A DNA stretch of 64,000 bases from AP-15 sp963777435 (GTDB lineage Bacteria > Pseudomonadota > Alphaproteobacteria > ATCC43930 > CGMCC-115725): assembly GCA_963777435.1 (NCBI GenBank), contig CAVZQT010000002.1:124001-188000 (forward strand). The letters run 5' to 3'. The translations under genes were made by a program, and so were the position numbers. The first letter of the stretch is position 1. Each line of letters starts with the position of its first letter. Shown piece after piece: positions 28,970 to 38,435 of the stretch. The notes below the pieces were generated by a model that worked only from the letters and a program-made list of their open reading frames with translations, was not told the origin of the DNA and did not search any database.

Positions 28970-30614
28970 TTAGCCAAAGCGCGAGACGTCGACGGCCTTC
29001 TCGGTGATGAATTCGAGCAGGGCCGGCGTACCCTCGCGGGTCTTTTCGATGCCGCGCCGGATCGCCGCCTGAATTTCGCCCGGCTCGGTCACGCGCTCGC
29101 CGTAGCCGCCCAAGGCCTTGGCGAAATCGGCATAGTGGCCGCTGATATCGGTCGAACGGTATTTTTCGGTCGAGACCGGCATGACCTTCAATTCGATCGC
29201 CATCGAAAAATTGTTCATCAGGATCGACAGGATCGGGGTTCGCTCCCGCACCGCGGTCTCGAAATCCATGCCGGTAAAGCCGATTGCGGCGTCGCCCCAC
29301 ACATTGATGCAAAGCTTGTCGGGCTTTGCCAATTTGGCGCCCATCGCCAGCCCGAGCCCATAGCCAAGCTGGGTTGTCTTGCCCCAGCCGAGATAGGAGA
29401 GCGGCACCTCGCTGATCCAGAACGGGGAGAGTTGGTCGCGCGGGCTGCCGGCATCGTGGGTGATGATCGTGTTCTTGACGTCGACCGTATGCAGCAATTC
29501 CCAGATCACCCGGTAGGGCGACAATGGCTTGGTGTTCTGCGTCAGCCGCGGCATCCACTGCCCCATCCATTCTTCCCGGTAGCCGCGGATTTCACGGGTG
29601 ACTGCCGGCAGCCGGTCGCGGGTCTTGCCGTGCAGCCGGTCTTTCACTTCTGCGAGGAGCGCGTCGAGGGTCAGCCCGGCATCGCCGACCGCCGCCAATT
29701 CGACCGGCACATCCTTGTTGATGGCGTAGGGATCAAGCGTCGCATGCGCGATCTTCTTACCCTTCGGCATCGCCGTGCCAAAAGATGTGCGCGTAAAGCT
29801 GCAGCCGATGCCGAAGATCAAATCGGCGTTCTGCAGCGTGTGCCACAGATGCCCGCCGATGCCGATGCCGCCCGAGCCGAGCGACAACGGATGATTTTCC
29901 GGGAAGCTGCTCTTGCCGCCGAGCGTCGTCATGACCGGAGCTTCCAGCAGTTCCGCCAGCGCCTTCAGCTGCGGCCACGCCTTGCCGTAATGAACCCCTT
30001 GCCCCGCGACGATGACCGGGCGCTGTGCTGCGACCAGCGCCTCGGCAATCTTCGCGACCGATTGCGGGTCGGGCGCGCTCTTGAGTTCTTGGCGTCTTCT
30101 GATATTCGGCGACGAGCGCGTCCGGGACTTCCTCGCGCAGCAGATCGCTCGGGAACTCGACGAGGACCGGGCCGGGGCGGCCGTTCTTGACCGTCGTAAA
30201 GGCGCGGCGCAGCGCCTCGACTGTCGCGTTGGCGACAGTTACCTGCTCGCACAGTTTTGTGACGTGGCGGAAATTGAGGGCGGCATTAAAGTTCGGGTGC
30301 ACCTGGTTGATGTTGCGCGCATAGCCGGCCGGCAAGACGACGACTGGGGTCGAATCGCCATAGGACTGCGCGACGCCGCCAAACGCGTTTTCGGTGCCGG
30401 GGCCGTGTTGCATCGCAAAGACACCGATCTTGTCGCCGGAGGTCACCTTGGCGATGGCGTCGCACATATGCAGCCCGATCCGCTCCTGGCGCACCATGAT
30501 CGTGCGGATATCGGCCTCGGCCGCGGCCTCGATGATTGGGTTGACCGGATACCCGATCAGATACTCGATCCCTTCCCGCTTCAGGATCTCGGCGACGGCA
30601 TTGGCGACTTTCAT
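28970..30614 (-). CDS. Thiamine-diphosphate-dependent enzyme, acetolactate-synthase-like, one +1 frameshift in the assembly
   Basis: 547 residues once repaired. PYR domain at the N-terminus with the ThDP-activating Glu in MVRQERIGLH near residue 45, a central domain, and a PP domain with the ThDP/Mg motif GDAAIGF...MNN near residues 420-447. Belongs to the ALS/benzoylformate-decarboxylase superfamily; the exact 2-keto acid substrate is unknown. The frame slips at GAGTTC, 30083-30088; removing one base gives TPRLKSAPDPQSVAKIAEALV and joins both halves. The ATG at 30614 has AGGAGG six bases upstream and is preferred to the ATG at 30620, which follows that motif with no gap. Confidence 0.85.
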
Positions 30615-30721
30615 GAGCATCCTCCTCGGTCGATGGCGATTATCGACGCGGATTGTGACACAAGAAACACCCGGTGGGCGAGCATTGTCACGTCAAGCGA
30701 CCGCAGCAACCAAGATCGGCG

Positions 30722-31841
30722 TCAACTTCCCTCCCCGGCCGCAACTCGCAGGCCCGACAGGTAAAGCTTGCGCTGCTCAGGGTTGCGCCAATGCGCGGCG
30801 GTGGCTGGCACGACGACCTAGGTGAGTGTCCGCAGCCTTTCGATGGTCTCCCGTGCCTCGTCCAGCCGTCCCAAATGCACGTAGCAGGACGCGAGAAACC
30901 GATAGGTCGGCGCCCAGCTGGGTGTTCGTGCAGCGAGCGTACCAGCATGGTCTTTGCGCCTTCAAAATAGCCGGCGAAAAAATGGCCGACGCCGATTGCC
31001 ATCAAAGCCCCGGCCGTGCGCGCGTGGGGACTGAGCTGCAAGGACGCTCGTAGTCGCGCCGGAAGGCGACGATCCATGTGACGCGATGCGGCGGGCGCGA
31101 CCGCGTTACCGCGTCGCGAAGATGATCAAAGATCGACCGATGATCGGGGTCGTCCTCCTGCAACTGTTCGAACTGATCGAGAGCGATGACCAGCCGCTGC
31201 GACGCGCCGTCGCCTTGCAAGAGTTGCGCAAAGTCTTGCGGCCGGTCCTCCTTAGGCATATTCGCCGCGTTTCGAATGGCGTGAAGCAAACCGCTTTCGG
31301 GATCGCTCGGGACCGCCTCCCAATAGGCGTAGGCGATCTTTGCTTGCTCTAATAAGATTCGGGAGACCGGCGCGCAGCAGCGATGTCTTGCCGGCCCCTG
31401 ACTCCCCCACGACGATAACGGGGCTAACCGCGTCGTCGAGGACAAAATTATAGAGTGCGCTGAGCTCGATCTCGCGACCGAGGCGCCGGAACAGCGCTCC
31501 GTCCTGCGCGCCGCACGCGCCCGACCCTTGATTGCTGTCGGTCTGGGTTCAAGAGAGGGAGCCGCGGTAGGCAGTGCAAGCCGCCAGGTGCGATATACCA
31601 CCCACCCAAACGCCGCCACTCCTAGTCCGTAGAAGCCGTTTACGTATGGGGATAAGCCCCCGAACACCTTGGTTAGCCCGGCGAGCTCCGCCGTCTTCGG
31701 GGCCGCAAAACAAGCAACGCCGAAGATCGCTAATGCCAGCTCGCGCGGACCCTGGCGGATTGTTTGGACTAAGTGCCTAATGTTCTGCAGGCTTTTAGAG
31801 CCGTTCTTTTCCAGCCACTCCACGCCTGAGGCGTTTGTCAT
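30722..31841 (-). pseudogene. Broken STAND-type NTPase fused to a TPR tail of an adenylate-cyclase-like protein
   Basis: Pieces in different frames. Residues 1-100 have two hydrophobic helices (about 35-50 and 65-85). Then, in another frame, comes the Walker A GESGAGKTSLLRAG around 31375-31405, then back in the first frame LLEQAKIAYAYWEAV and Walker B RLVIALDQFEQL, matching novel-STAND NTPases up to FRRDYE at about 31050. There the sequence switches to ASLQLSP...GHFFAGYFEGAKTMLVRSL and FLASCYVHLGRLDEARETIERL, the final TPRs of bacterial adenylate cyclases, ending NPEQRKLYLSGLRVAAGE. An in-frame TAG at 30818-30820 interrupts the tail. At least four frame changes plus the nonsense codon make a dead gene likely. 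Confidence 0.7.
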
Positions 31842-32316
31842 ATCCCTGCCGGCTCATTCGTCAATTAAAGGTTGGTTTATTCCAAACAGCCCCGCGGTGC
31901 ACGGCGTTTGTAAACCATCACGCAACGGCCCGTGATCCTCACCATCTGGCGGCCGGCCCGCAGGCGCGGATATCGCGACGCCTAAGGAGCAATGGGGCGA
32001 CTGGCTCGTACTGTCCTCAATATCGCCAAATTTTTGTGCGACTTTCGCGCCGTTCGGGAGGGCGCCGGGGGCACGCGGCGAAATTCCCGTGATTTCCCGG
32101 TTAAGCGAGAAATTTTTCCGGTTTTCGCAAAATAATTCCCGGTTATTCGACCATATTTTTCGAGCGGAGGTCTATGATATGGATACTGGATTTGCTGTTT
32201 GGCCGGCGGCTAAAATAAAAAATTCCCGGTTATTTCCCGGTTCGACGGGAATTTGAATGCTGGCAGCAGCGCAGCGGGTGGGCGATCCAAGCGGCTTAGA
32301 ATTGAGCCGCAGGGAG
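31842..32316. other. Gene-free stretch with AT-rich repeat patch
   Basis: 475 bases between the STAND remnant and phnE. The first half has no recognisable content. The second half (from 32081) has lower GC and carries the repeats described separately. Confidence 0.6.
32081..32254. repeat. AATTCCCGG direct repeats with inverted ends
   Basis: AATTCCCG starts occur at 32082, 32134 and 32221, each followed by GTGATT or GTTATT and in two copies by a second TTCCCGG. The last copy is bounded by an inverted pair AAATTCCCG (32220-32228) and CGGGAATTT (32246-32254). One frame of it reads NSRLFPGSTGI before a stop. It looks like a dispersed intergenic repeat rather than a gene. Confidence 0.55.
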
Positions 32317-33126
32317 CTAAGCGAGGCGCTGACGCAGCAGTGCTGAAAGGCGTTCGGCGCCGAGCACGATCACAAAGATGATGATCAGCAACAATGAGAC
32401 TTGGCGGTATTGGAACAGGTTCATCGCGGTCAATAATTCGAAGCCGATCCCGCCGGCGCCGACAAAGCCCAATACCAGTGACGAACGGATGTTCTCGTCG
32501 AGCCGGTAGAGGCTGATCCCGAGCAAGGCGGGCAGCAATATCGGGACGATGCCGTGGGTGGAGATCTGGACGCGGCGCGCGCCGGCCACCTCCAATGCGT
32601 GGATCGGGGCCATGTCCATGTGCTCGATGGTCTCGGCAAAGAGCCGCCCCAGCATGCCGACCGAATGAACGCCAAGCGCCAACCCGCCGGGAAATGGCCC
32701 GAGACCGACTGCGGTGACAAACAACAACGCCCAGACCAGGTCGGGCACCGCGCCGGCAAAGCCGATCAACCCGCGCGCCAGATAATAGAGCGGTCGCGAT
32801 GGCGTCATATTGGTGGCGGCCAACATCGCCAATGGCACCGCGATCACGATGCCCATCATCGTGCCGAACAGTGCGATGTCGATCGTCTCCAAGGTCGGCC
32901 ACAGGGTCGACGGGAATTGCGCGAAATCGGGCGGCATCGCCCGGCGGATGATGTCGGCCATGCCGTAGATGCCGGTGACGAGGTCCTGCGGCCGCGCCTC
33001 GACGACGATCAGGCATTGCACGACTATTGCCAGGATCGCCAGAAGCACGACAAAGCGCAGGGCGGACGACAAAGCGCTCGGCCAGTCGCGGGTTTCGGTC
33101 GCTGGGCGCTCGAGGCCGAGGCTCAC
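32317..33126 (-). CDS. phnE: Phosphonate-type ABC transporter permease PhnE
   Basis: 269-residue inner-membrane protein. PhnE family features: long N-terminal helix, ADIIRRAMPPDF segment, and the coupling loop region HALEVAGARRVQISTHGIVPILLPALL near residue 185. Ends with LGFVGAGGIGFEL, the typical PhnE stretch. Start overlaps the phnC stop as ATGA. With phnC and phnD forms a one-way importer for phosphonate, phosphite or a related oxyanion. Confidence 0.88.
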   Translation of the reverse strand: MSLGLERPATETRDWPSALSSALRFVVLLAILAIVVQCLIVVEARPQDLVTGIYGMADIIRRAMPPDFAQFPSTLWPTLETIDIALFGTMMGIVIAVPLAMLAATNMTPSRPLYYLARGLIGFAGAVPDLVWALLFVTAVGLGPFPGGLALGVHSVGMLGRLFAETIEHMDMAPIHALEVAGARRVQISTHGIVPILLPALLGISLYRLDENIRSSLVLGFVGAGGIGFELLTAMNLFQYRQVSLLLIIIFVIVLGAERLSALLRQRLA

Positions 33127-33872
33127 GCCGCCTCGCTCAAATAGAGGCGGCGAATTTCGTCGCGTGAGAGTTCAGAGCGCGGCAGATCAAAGACGGCGCG
33201 CCCGTCGCGAATGCCAACGACCCGATCGGCATAGGCATAGGCATAGGCGAGGTCGATCTGGTGCAACACGCACAGAACCGCCAGATTTTCTTCACCGGCC
33301 AGCCGCTGCAGCAGCCGCAATATGTCCTCCGCCGCTTCGGGATCGAGGCTGGCGATCGGCTCGTCGGCGAGCAATATCTGTGGGCGCTGGGCCAAAGCGC
33401 GAGCGATCGCAACACGCTGCGCCTGGCCGCCGGAGAGCGTGTCGGCGCGCCGCAGCGCGAGTTCGGCTAGCCCGACCTCGGCAAGATAGCCGTGGGCGGC
33501 GCGCAACTCTGCCGCCGGGAGCCCGCCCAATGCCGTCCACAGATCACCGTAATGACCCAGCGAGCCATTGGCGACATTGCGCAGGACAGTGCTGCGGCGC
33601 ACCAGGCTCGCATGCTGTGAGATCATCGCGAGTGCGAGCCGCGCGCGCCGCAATCGCTCGCCGTCGAGCCCGACGAGATTGGCGCCGTTGAGCCAGATTT
33701 CGCCGGTATCAGGGCTGAGCGTGCGGGCGATGCAACCGAGCAAAGTGGTCTTGCCGCTGCCATTGCCGCCGAGCACGACCACCAGTTCGCCCGCTTCGAC
33801 CGTCAAATCAAAGTCGGCGAGCGCCAATTTGCCATTGGGATAGCGCAGCGAAAGCCGACGGACTTTCAGCAT
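33123..33872 (-). CDS. phnC: Phosphonate-type ABC transporter ATP-binding protein PhnC
   Basis: 249 residues. Walker A GGNGSGKTT near residue 35, signature LSGGQAQRV near 145, Walker B ILLADEP near 165 followed by the switch His in LCVLHQIDLA. The HQ after Walker B and the family-specific MISQHASLVRR Q-loop fit PhnC. Overlaps phnE by four bases. Drives the transport cycle of the PhnDE pair. Confidence 0.88.
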   Translation of the reverse strand: MLKVRRLSLRYPNGKLALADFDLTVEAGELVVVLGGNGSGKTTLLGCIARTLSPDTGEIWLNGANLVGLDGERLRRARLALAMISQHASLVRRSTVLRNVANGSLGHYGDLWTALGGLPAAELRAAHGYLAEVGLAELALRRADTLSGGQAQRVAIARALAQRPQILLADEPIASLDPEAAEDILRLLQRLAGEENLAVLCVLHQIDLAYAYAYADRVVGIRDGRAVFDLPRSELSRDEIRRLYLSEAA

Positions 33873-33903
33873 CGCGGCCCGGCTCGACCGAGTAAAACGA
33901 GGT

Positions 33904-34818
33904 TCAGCTCTTCAGCTTCGAAAGGTCGATGTTCAGGGTTTTGGCGAGGTCGCGAATCCCGTCATAGGCGGCGTCGTTTTGCGGCACCAGCCGGGTGATC
34001 CCCTCGCCAACCATGATCTTGCGATCCGCCGGCGGCAATGACGAGAGATCGAGGTTCTGCAGCACCGCGATCGCCCTTGCCTTGAACGCCGGCGGCAGGT
34101 CGCCGCGCACGGTAAACGGGTCGGTCGGGATCGCGTCCGATTTCCACAAAAAGACCAAATCGCCATCCTTGTAGTGACCGCGCTGCTTGGCCAATTCGAG
34201 CTGCTCGCTGTTCAATTCGCCGGCATCGACTTTGTGATTGTACAGCGCCTCGAACGACGAGGTATGGCTGCCGGCATAGATCGCGCGAATGTCCTTATCA
34301 GGATCGATCCCCGATTTGCGCAGCCCGTAGGCCGGGAACAGGTGACCCGAGGTCGAGGCCGGATCGGAGAATGCAAACGAATGGCCGCGGATCTCGGCAA
34401 CGGATTTGATGCCGGAGCTCGGATAGGTGGCGATGCTGGCCCAGTAGGTGTCGACCTTGCCGTCCTTGTCGCCAAACGCGGCGACGGCTTCGGCGTTGGC
34501 GACCTGATGGGCGAGCACATAGCCGAGCGGGCCAAACTCGCCGATTTCGAGCTTGCTGTTGCGCATGGCCTCGATCTCGGCGTTGTAGTTGGTGGCGACG
34601 TAAACTTTTACTTCACAGCCGAGCTTTTCGCCGATCAGCTTGCCGACCTTCTCACAAATCGGCACCAGCCGGGCCGTGGTGTCGTAGGGTTCGACACCCA
34701 TCCGCACGACGCCGCCGTTTGGGCAGTCATTCGCCTCGGCCGCCAGCGCCGGCGGGCTCGCCGCAAGCCAGCCCAGCATTGCCGCGAGCAAGGCGCCCCA
34801 ACCCGCTTTCCGATACAT
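33904..34818 (-). CDS. phnD: Phosphate/phosphite/phosphonate-binding protein, PhnD family
   Basis: 304 residues from the ATG at 34818 (MYRKAGWG), which gives a Sec signal peptide cut after ALA near residue 27. The frame is open upstream, but without a signal or similarity. Mature protein has the PhnD features VRMGVEPYDTTARLVPI and FAFSDPASTSGHLFPAY, the latter lining the oxyanion pocket. It also resembles selenate/phosphonate-type binding proteins, so the ligand is uncertain. First gene of the phnDCE operon. Confidence 0.85.
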   Translation of the reverse strand: MYRKAGWGALLAAMLGWLAASPPALAAEANDCPNGGVVRMGVEPYDTTARLVPICEKVGKLIGEKLGCEVKVYVATNYNAEIEAMRNSKLEIGEFGPLGYVLAHQVANAEAVAAFGDKDGKVDTYWASIATYPSSGIKSVAEIRGHSFAFSDPASTSGHLFPAYGLRKSGIDPDKDIRAIYAGSHTSSFEALYNHKVDAGELNSEQLELAKQRGHYKDGDLVFLWKSDAIPTDPFTVRGDLPPAFKARAIAVLQNLDLSSLPPADRKIMVGEGITRLVPQNDAAYDGIRDLAKTLNIDLSKLKS

Positions 34819-35116
34819 CCCGGCCCCCACATCGGTCCTCGAAGCCAAGCCAGCGGCGCGTCGCAGTTTGTTCGGGCGCCTCCGGCCGCGACGGACGCTA
34901 AAGGGGCGGCGCAACAACGATATGACGGTGAAATGACAGTTCGGTGAATAGGCTGTCACAAGCGCTGGATAGCCTCTGAGCCCGCTCGCAGCACTGCGCG
35001 TTCGCATCGGTGACGGCAACGGGTATCGGTCGGTCAGGCGGAGAGGTTGCGGTTGCCGTCCTGGCAGTGGCGGCGCATCATGCAAAAAGCCCGACCGGCC
35101 TGGAGGATCGCGTTCG

Positions 35117-36139
35117 ATGAGCCTCTCAACCCAAAGCCCCTCAATCCAAAGCTCGCCGCCGCAAGCCCAGGCGACCAACCTGCCGCCCGAGCAGCAGCGC
35201 GAGATGCTGCGCCGGATGCTGACGATACGCCGGTTTGAGGAGCGCGCCTCGGCCGATTATCTGGCCGGCAAGATCTATGGCGTCGTGCATTGCTATATCG
35301 GCGAGGAGGCGGTCGCGGTTGGCGTCTGCTCGGCGCTTGAGCGAACCGACCGGATAATCTCGACGCATCGCGGCCACGGCCACTGCATCGCGAAGGGCGC
35401 CGATCTCAACCGGATGATGGCCGAGCTCTACGGCCGGCAGACCGGTTTTTGCAAGGGCAAGGGCGGCTCGATGCACATCGCCGATTTCGAGATCGGCATG
35501 CTCGGCGCCAACGGCATCGTCGCCGGCGGAATCTCGATCATCACCGGCGCCGGTCTGGCGGCGCAGATGGAGGGCAAAGGCGGGGTCGCGGTGTCGTTTT
35601 TTGGCGACGGCGCCTCGAATGCCGGCCCGTTCCACGAATGCCTCAATATCGCAGCGACCTGGAAATTGCCGATGCTGTATGTCTGCGAAAACAACATGTA
35701 CGCGGCGCAAACCGCGGCCGCCGCGACCCACGCGCTGGGCGATGTCGCATCGCGCGCTACCGGCTATGGCATCCCCGGGGTCGTTGTCGACGGCAACGAT
35801 ATCGTCGCAGTCTACCAGGCGGCGAGCCGCGCCGTCGACCGGGCGCGCTCGGGCGGCGGCCCAAGCTTGATCGAGTGCAAGACCTATCGCCAGCGCGCCC
35901 ATACCGAGCGCCGCGGCCAGGTCGATCCGCGCGATCCGGCGGAGATCGAAATGTGGACGGGCAAGGACCCGATCGCGCAATTGACGCGGCGGCTCAGCGA
36001 ACAGGGCTATCTCGACGATGCCGAATTGCAGAAGATGGAGCGCGAGATCACGACCGCGCTCGACGCTGCCGTTGTCTTTGCCGAGGCGAGCCCGTTCCCG
36101 TTGCCCGAGCAGGCGACCGACGACGTCTTTGCGGCCTGA
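35117..36139 (+). CDS. E1 alpha subunit of a 2-oxoacid or acetoin dehydrogenase
   Basis: 340 residues. ThDP-binding motif GDGASNAGPFHECLN...VCENN near residues 165-195, and the phosphorylation-loop-like TYRQRAHTERR near 255. Similar to PdhA/AcoA, which with the beta chain decarboxylates the substrate and passes the acyl group to lipoamide. No E2 or E3 gene is adjacent, so it must share those or act as a stand-alone ligase. N-terminal 20 residues are Ser/Gln-rich and encoded by an imperfect tandem repeat. Divergent from phnD. Confidence 0.88.
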   Translation: MSLSTQSPSIQSSPPQAQATNLPPEQQREMLRRMLTIRRFEERASADYLAGKIYGVVHCYIGEEAVAVGVCSALERTDRIISTHRGHGHCIAKGADLNRMMAELYGRQTGFCKGKGGSMHIADFEIGMLGANGIVAGGISIITGAGLAAQMEGKGGVAVSFFGDGASNAGPFHECLNIAATWKLPMLYVCENNMYAAQTAAAATHALGDVASRATGYGIPGVVVDGNDIVAVYQAASRAVDRARSGGGPSLIECKTYRQRAHTERRGQVDPRDPAEIEMWTGKDPIAQLTRRLSEQGYLDDAELQKMEREITTALDAAVVFAEASPFPLPEQATDDVFAA

Positions 36140-36151
36140 GGCGGGGAGCAG

Positions 36152-37132
36152 ATGATGCGAGAGCTAACGTATAGCGAGGCGGCGCTCGAGGCGATCGCCG
36201 AAGAGATGCGGCGCGATCCCAAGATCTTTTACATGTCGACCGACGCGCTGCCGCCATTGCTGCGCGAGTTCGGCCCCGAGCGGATCAAGGCGACGCCGAT
36301 TACCGAAGCGGCACTGACCGGCATGGCGATCGGGGCGGCGGGCTGCGGCTTTCGCCCGATCGTCGATTGGCGGCAGGTGACGTTTTGCTTTGTTGCGATG
36401 GATCAGATCGTCAATCAGGCCGCCAAGATCCACTATATGTTCGGCGGCCAGGTCGCGTTCCCGATCCTCTATCGGGCGTCGGTCGGCGGCGGCGGCCAAG
36501 TCGCGGCGCAACACTCGCAGTCGCCCTATTCGATGTTTATGAATGTCGCCGGGTTGAAGATGTTTTTGCCGTCGACACCGCACGACATCAAAGGTCTGTT
36601 GAAAACCGCGATCCGCGACAACAACCCGGTGATCTCGTTCGAGTCGAGCCGGCTGATGGCGCGCAAGGGACCGGTGCCGGACGAGGACTACACGATCCCG
36701 CTCGGTCAAGCCGACATCAAGCGCGAGGGTAGTGACGTGACCGTCGTCGTCCTTGCCTGGCTGGTGCATGAGGCATTGGCCGCGGCCGAAGAACTCGCGA
36801 AAGATGGGGTCTCGGTCGAGATCGTCGACCCGCGGACCTTGGTGCCGTTGGATCGGGAAACCATCCGCCGCTCGGTGCAGAAAACAGGGCGTCTCGTCAT
36901 CGCTGACGAGGCGGGGCCGACCGCCGGCTTCTCGGCCGAAATCGCGGCCGTCGTCACCGAGGACATGGCGACCTTCGCCCGGCTCAAAGCGCCGGTGAAG
37001 CGGGTCTGCGCGTTGCAGGTGCCAATTCCCTACTCCCCGATCCTCGAAAATCAGGTATTCCCAGACCGCAACCGGATCATCGCCGGGATCCGCGAGGTGC
37101 TCGAAGCACGCAGCCCCGCCGCGGCAGCATAA
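36152..37132 (+). CDS. E1 beta subunit of a 2-oxoacid or acetoin dehydrogenase
   Basis: 326 residues. Transketolase pyrimidine and C-terminal domains: TPITEAALTGMAIGAAGCGFRPIVDW near residue 47, GGQVAFPILYRASVGGGG in the middle, and the C-terminal DPRTLVPLDRETIRRSVQKTGRLV. Follows the alpha gene after 12 bases with GGGGAG before the ATG. Pairs with alpha as an alpha2beta2 E1. Confidence 0.9.
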   Translation: MMRELTYSEAALEAIAEEMRRDPKIFYMSTDALPPLLREFGPERIKATPITEAALTGMAIGAAGCGFRPIVDWRQVTFCFVAMDQIVNQAAKIHYMFGGQVAFPILYRASVGGGGQVAAQHSQSPYSMFMNVAGLKMFLPSTPHDIKGLLKTAIRDNNPVISFESSRLMARKGPVPDEDYTIPLGQADIKREGSDVTVVVLAWLVHEALAAAEELAKDGVSVEIVDPRTLVPLDRETIRRSVQKTGRLVIADEAGPTAGFSAEIAAVVTEDMATFARLKAPVKRVCALQVPIPYSPILENQVFPDRNRIIAGIREVLEARSPAAAA

Positions 37133-37184
37133 GCGCCCCGATCGCCGTCAGGCTGGGTTGCCCGCCCTATCGCACGACTCCGTT

Positions 37185-38435
37185 TTAAAACCGGCTGGCG
37201 GCATAGGGCGACGGGTCGGTGAATGGCTCCTCCCCGGTCATGATCTCGGCGAGCAGCCGCCCGGTTACGGGACCCAGCGTAAAGCCGTGATGAGCGTGAC
37301 CAAAGGCAAACCACAGGCCGCGATGCCGCTCGCCATTGCCGATCACCGGGACCATGTCGGGCAAACAGGGTCGCCGGCCCATCCAGGGTTCGGGGTCCAG
37401 CCGCTCGGCAAGCGGAAATATTTCGCGCGCCAACGGCTCGTCGCGCGTCAGCTGGACCGGGCTCGGCGGGGCGTCCCGATCGGCAAACTCAACCCCGGTC
37501 GTCAGACGGATCCCCTTGCTCATCGGCGCCAGCGCATAGCCGCCCTCGGCATCGCGCACCGGATGGCCGAGCGTCGCATTGCCCTGCGCGCCATAATGCA
37601 TGTGATAGCCGCGCTTGACCGCTAACGGGATCTTGTAACCGAGCGGCCGAAAGACATCGTCCGACCAGGGACCGAGCGCCAAGACGACGTCGCGCGCCTC
37701 GATCGAACCGGTCTCGGCAGCGATGCTCCAACCCGAGGGCTCCGATGCCAGGCGACGCGCATCGCCCTTGTGCAGCCGCCCGCCTTTGCGGGTAAAATGA
37801 TCGGCATAGGCCTTGGTCAGCAGGCCGGGGTCGGACGATGTCGGCGAGCCGCGAAAATGAATCCCCCCGACGATCGCCTCCGACACATGCGGTTCGAGCT
37901 CGTGCAGTTGCGCGCCAGTGAGCACATCGTAGTCGACGCTATAATTTTTGAGCCGGTCCGCATCCGCGATCGCTCTCTGCAGCCCCTGCTCGGTGCGCCA
38001 ACAATTTAGCCAGCCGCTGTGATCAACAAGGCTTTGCGCCACGCTGCCGGCCTCGGCGGTCAGCGCATCATGCTCGATGACGCATTGCGCCATCAGCGGC
38101 CCGAGCGCGCGCATCGAGCGCTCGATACGTTCGGGCGTCGCATTCTGCCAATAGCGAAACAGCCAAGGCGCCAAACGGGGCAATGCCGATAAATGGTAAA
38201 CGGCGTCGCGGCGATTGTTCATCGCATAGCTGAGTATCTGGCCGAATTCGCGCGGAAATGTGTACGGGATGACCGCCTCGCGCTGGATCAGGCCGGCATT
38301 GCCGTAACTGGTTTCCTCGCCGGGCGCTCGCCGGTCGACGAGAACGACATCGCGGCCGCGCTCTTGCAGATGCAGTGCCACGCTGACGCCCACCATTCCC
38401 GCGCCGAGAACGATTACGTCGGCACGAGCCGTCAT
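37185..38435 (-). CDS. D-amino-acid dehydrogenase-like FAD oxidoreductase
   Basis: 416 residues. N-terminal Rossmann motif VIVLGAGMVGVSVALHL and the DAO-family segment ETSYGNAGLIQREAVIPY near residue 43, as in DadA, which oxidises D-amino acids and passes electrons to the respiratory chain. C-terminal FAD-contact GLWFAFGHAHHGFTLGPVTGRLLAE is present. Substrate could also be an N-methyl or imino acid. Convergent with the E1 beta gene. Confidence 0.85.
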   Translation of the reverse strand: MTARADVIVLGAGMVGVSVALHLQERGRDVVLVDRRAPGEETSYGNAGLIQREAVIPYTFPREFGQILSYAMNNRRDAVYHLSALPRLAPWLFRYWQNATPERIERSMRALGPLMAQCVIEHDALTAEAGSVAQSLVDHSGWLNCWRTEQGLQRAIADADRLKNYSVDYDVLTGAQLHELEPHVSEAIVGGIHFRGSPTSSDPGLLTKAYADHFTRKGGRLHKGDARRLASEPSGWSIAAETGSIEARDVVLALGPWSDDVFRPLGYKIPLAVKRGYHMHYGAQGNATLGHPVRDAEGGYALAPMSKGIRLTTGVEFADRDAPPSPVQLTRDEPLAREIFPLAERLDPEPWMGRRPCLPDMVPVIGNGERHRGLWFAFGHAHHGFTLGPVTGRLLAEIMTGEEPFTDPSPYAASRF

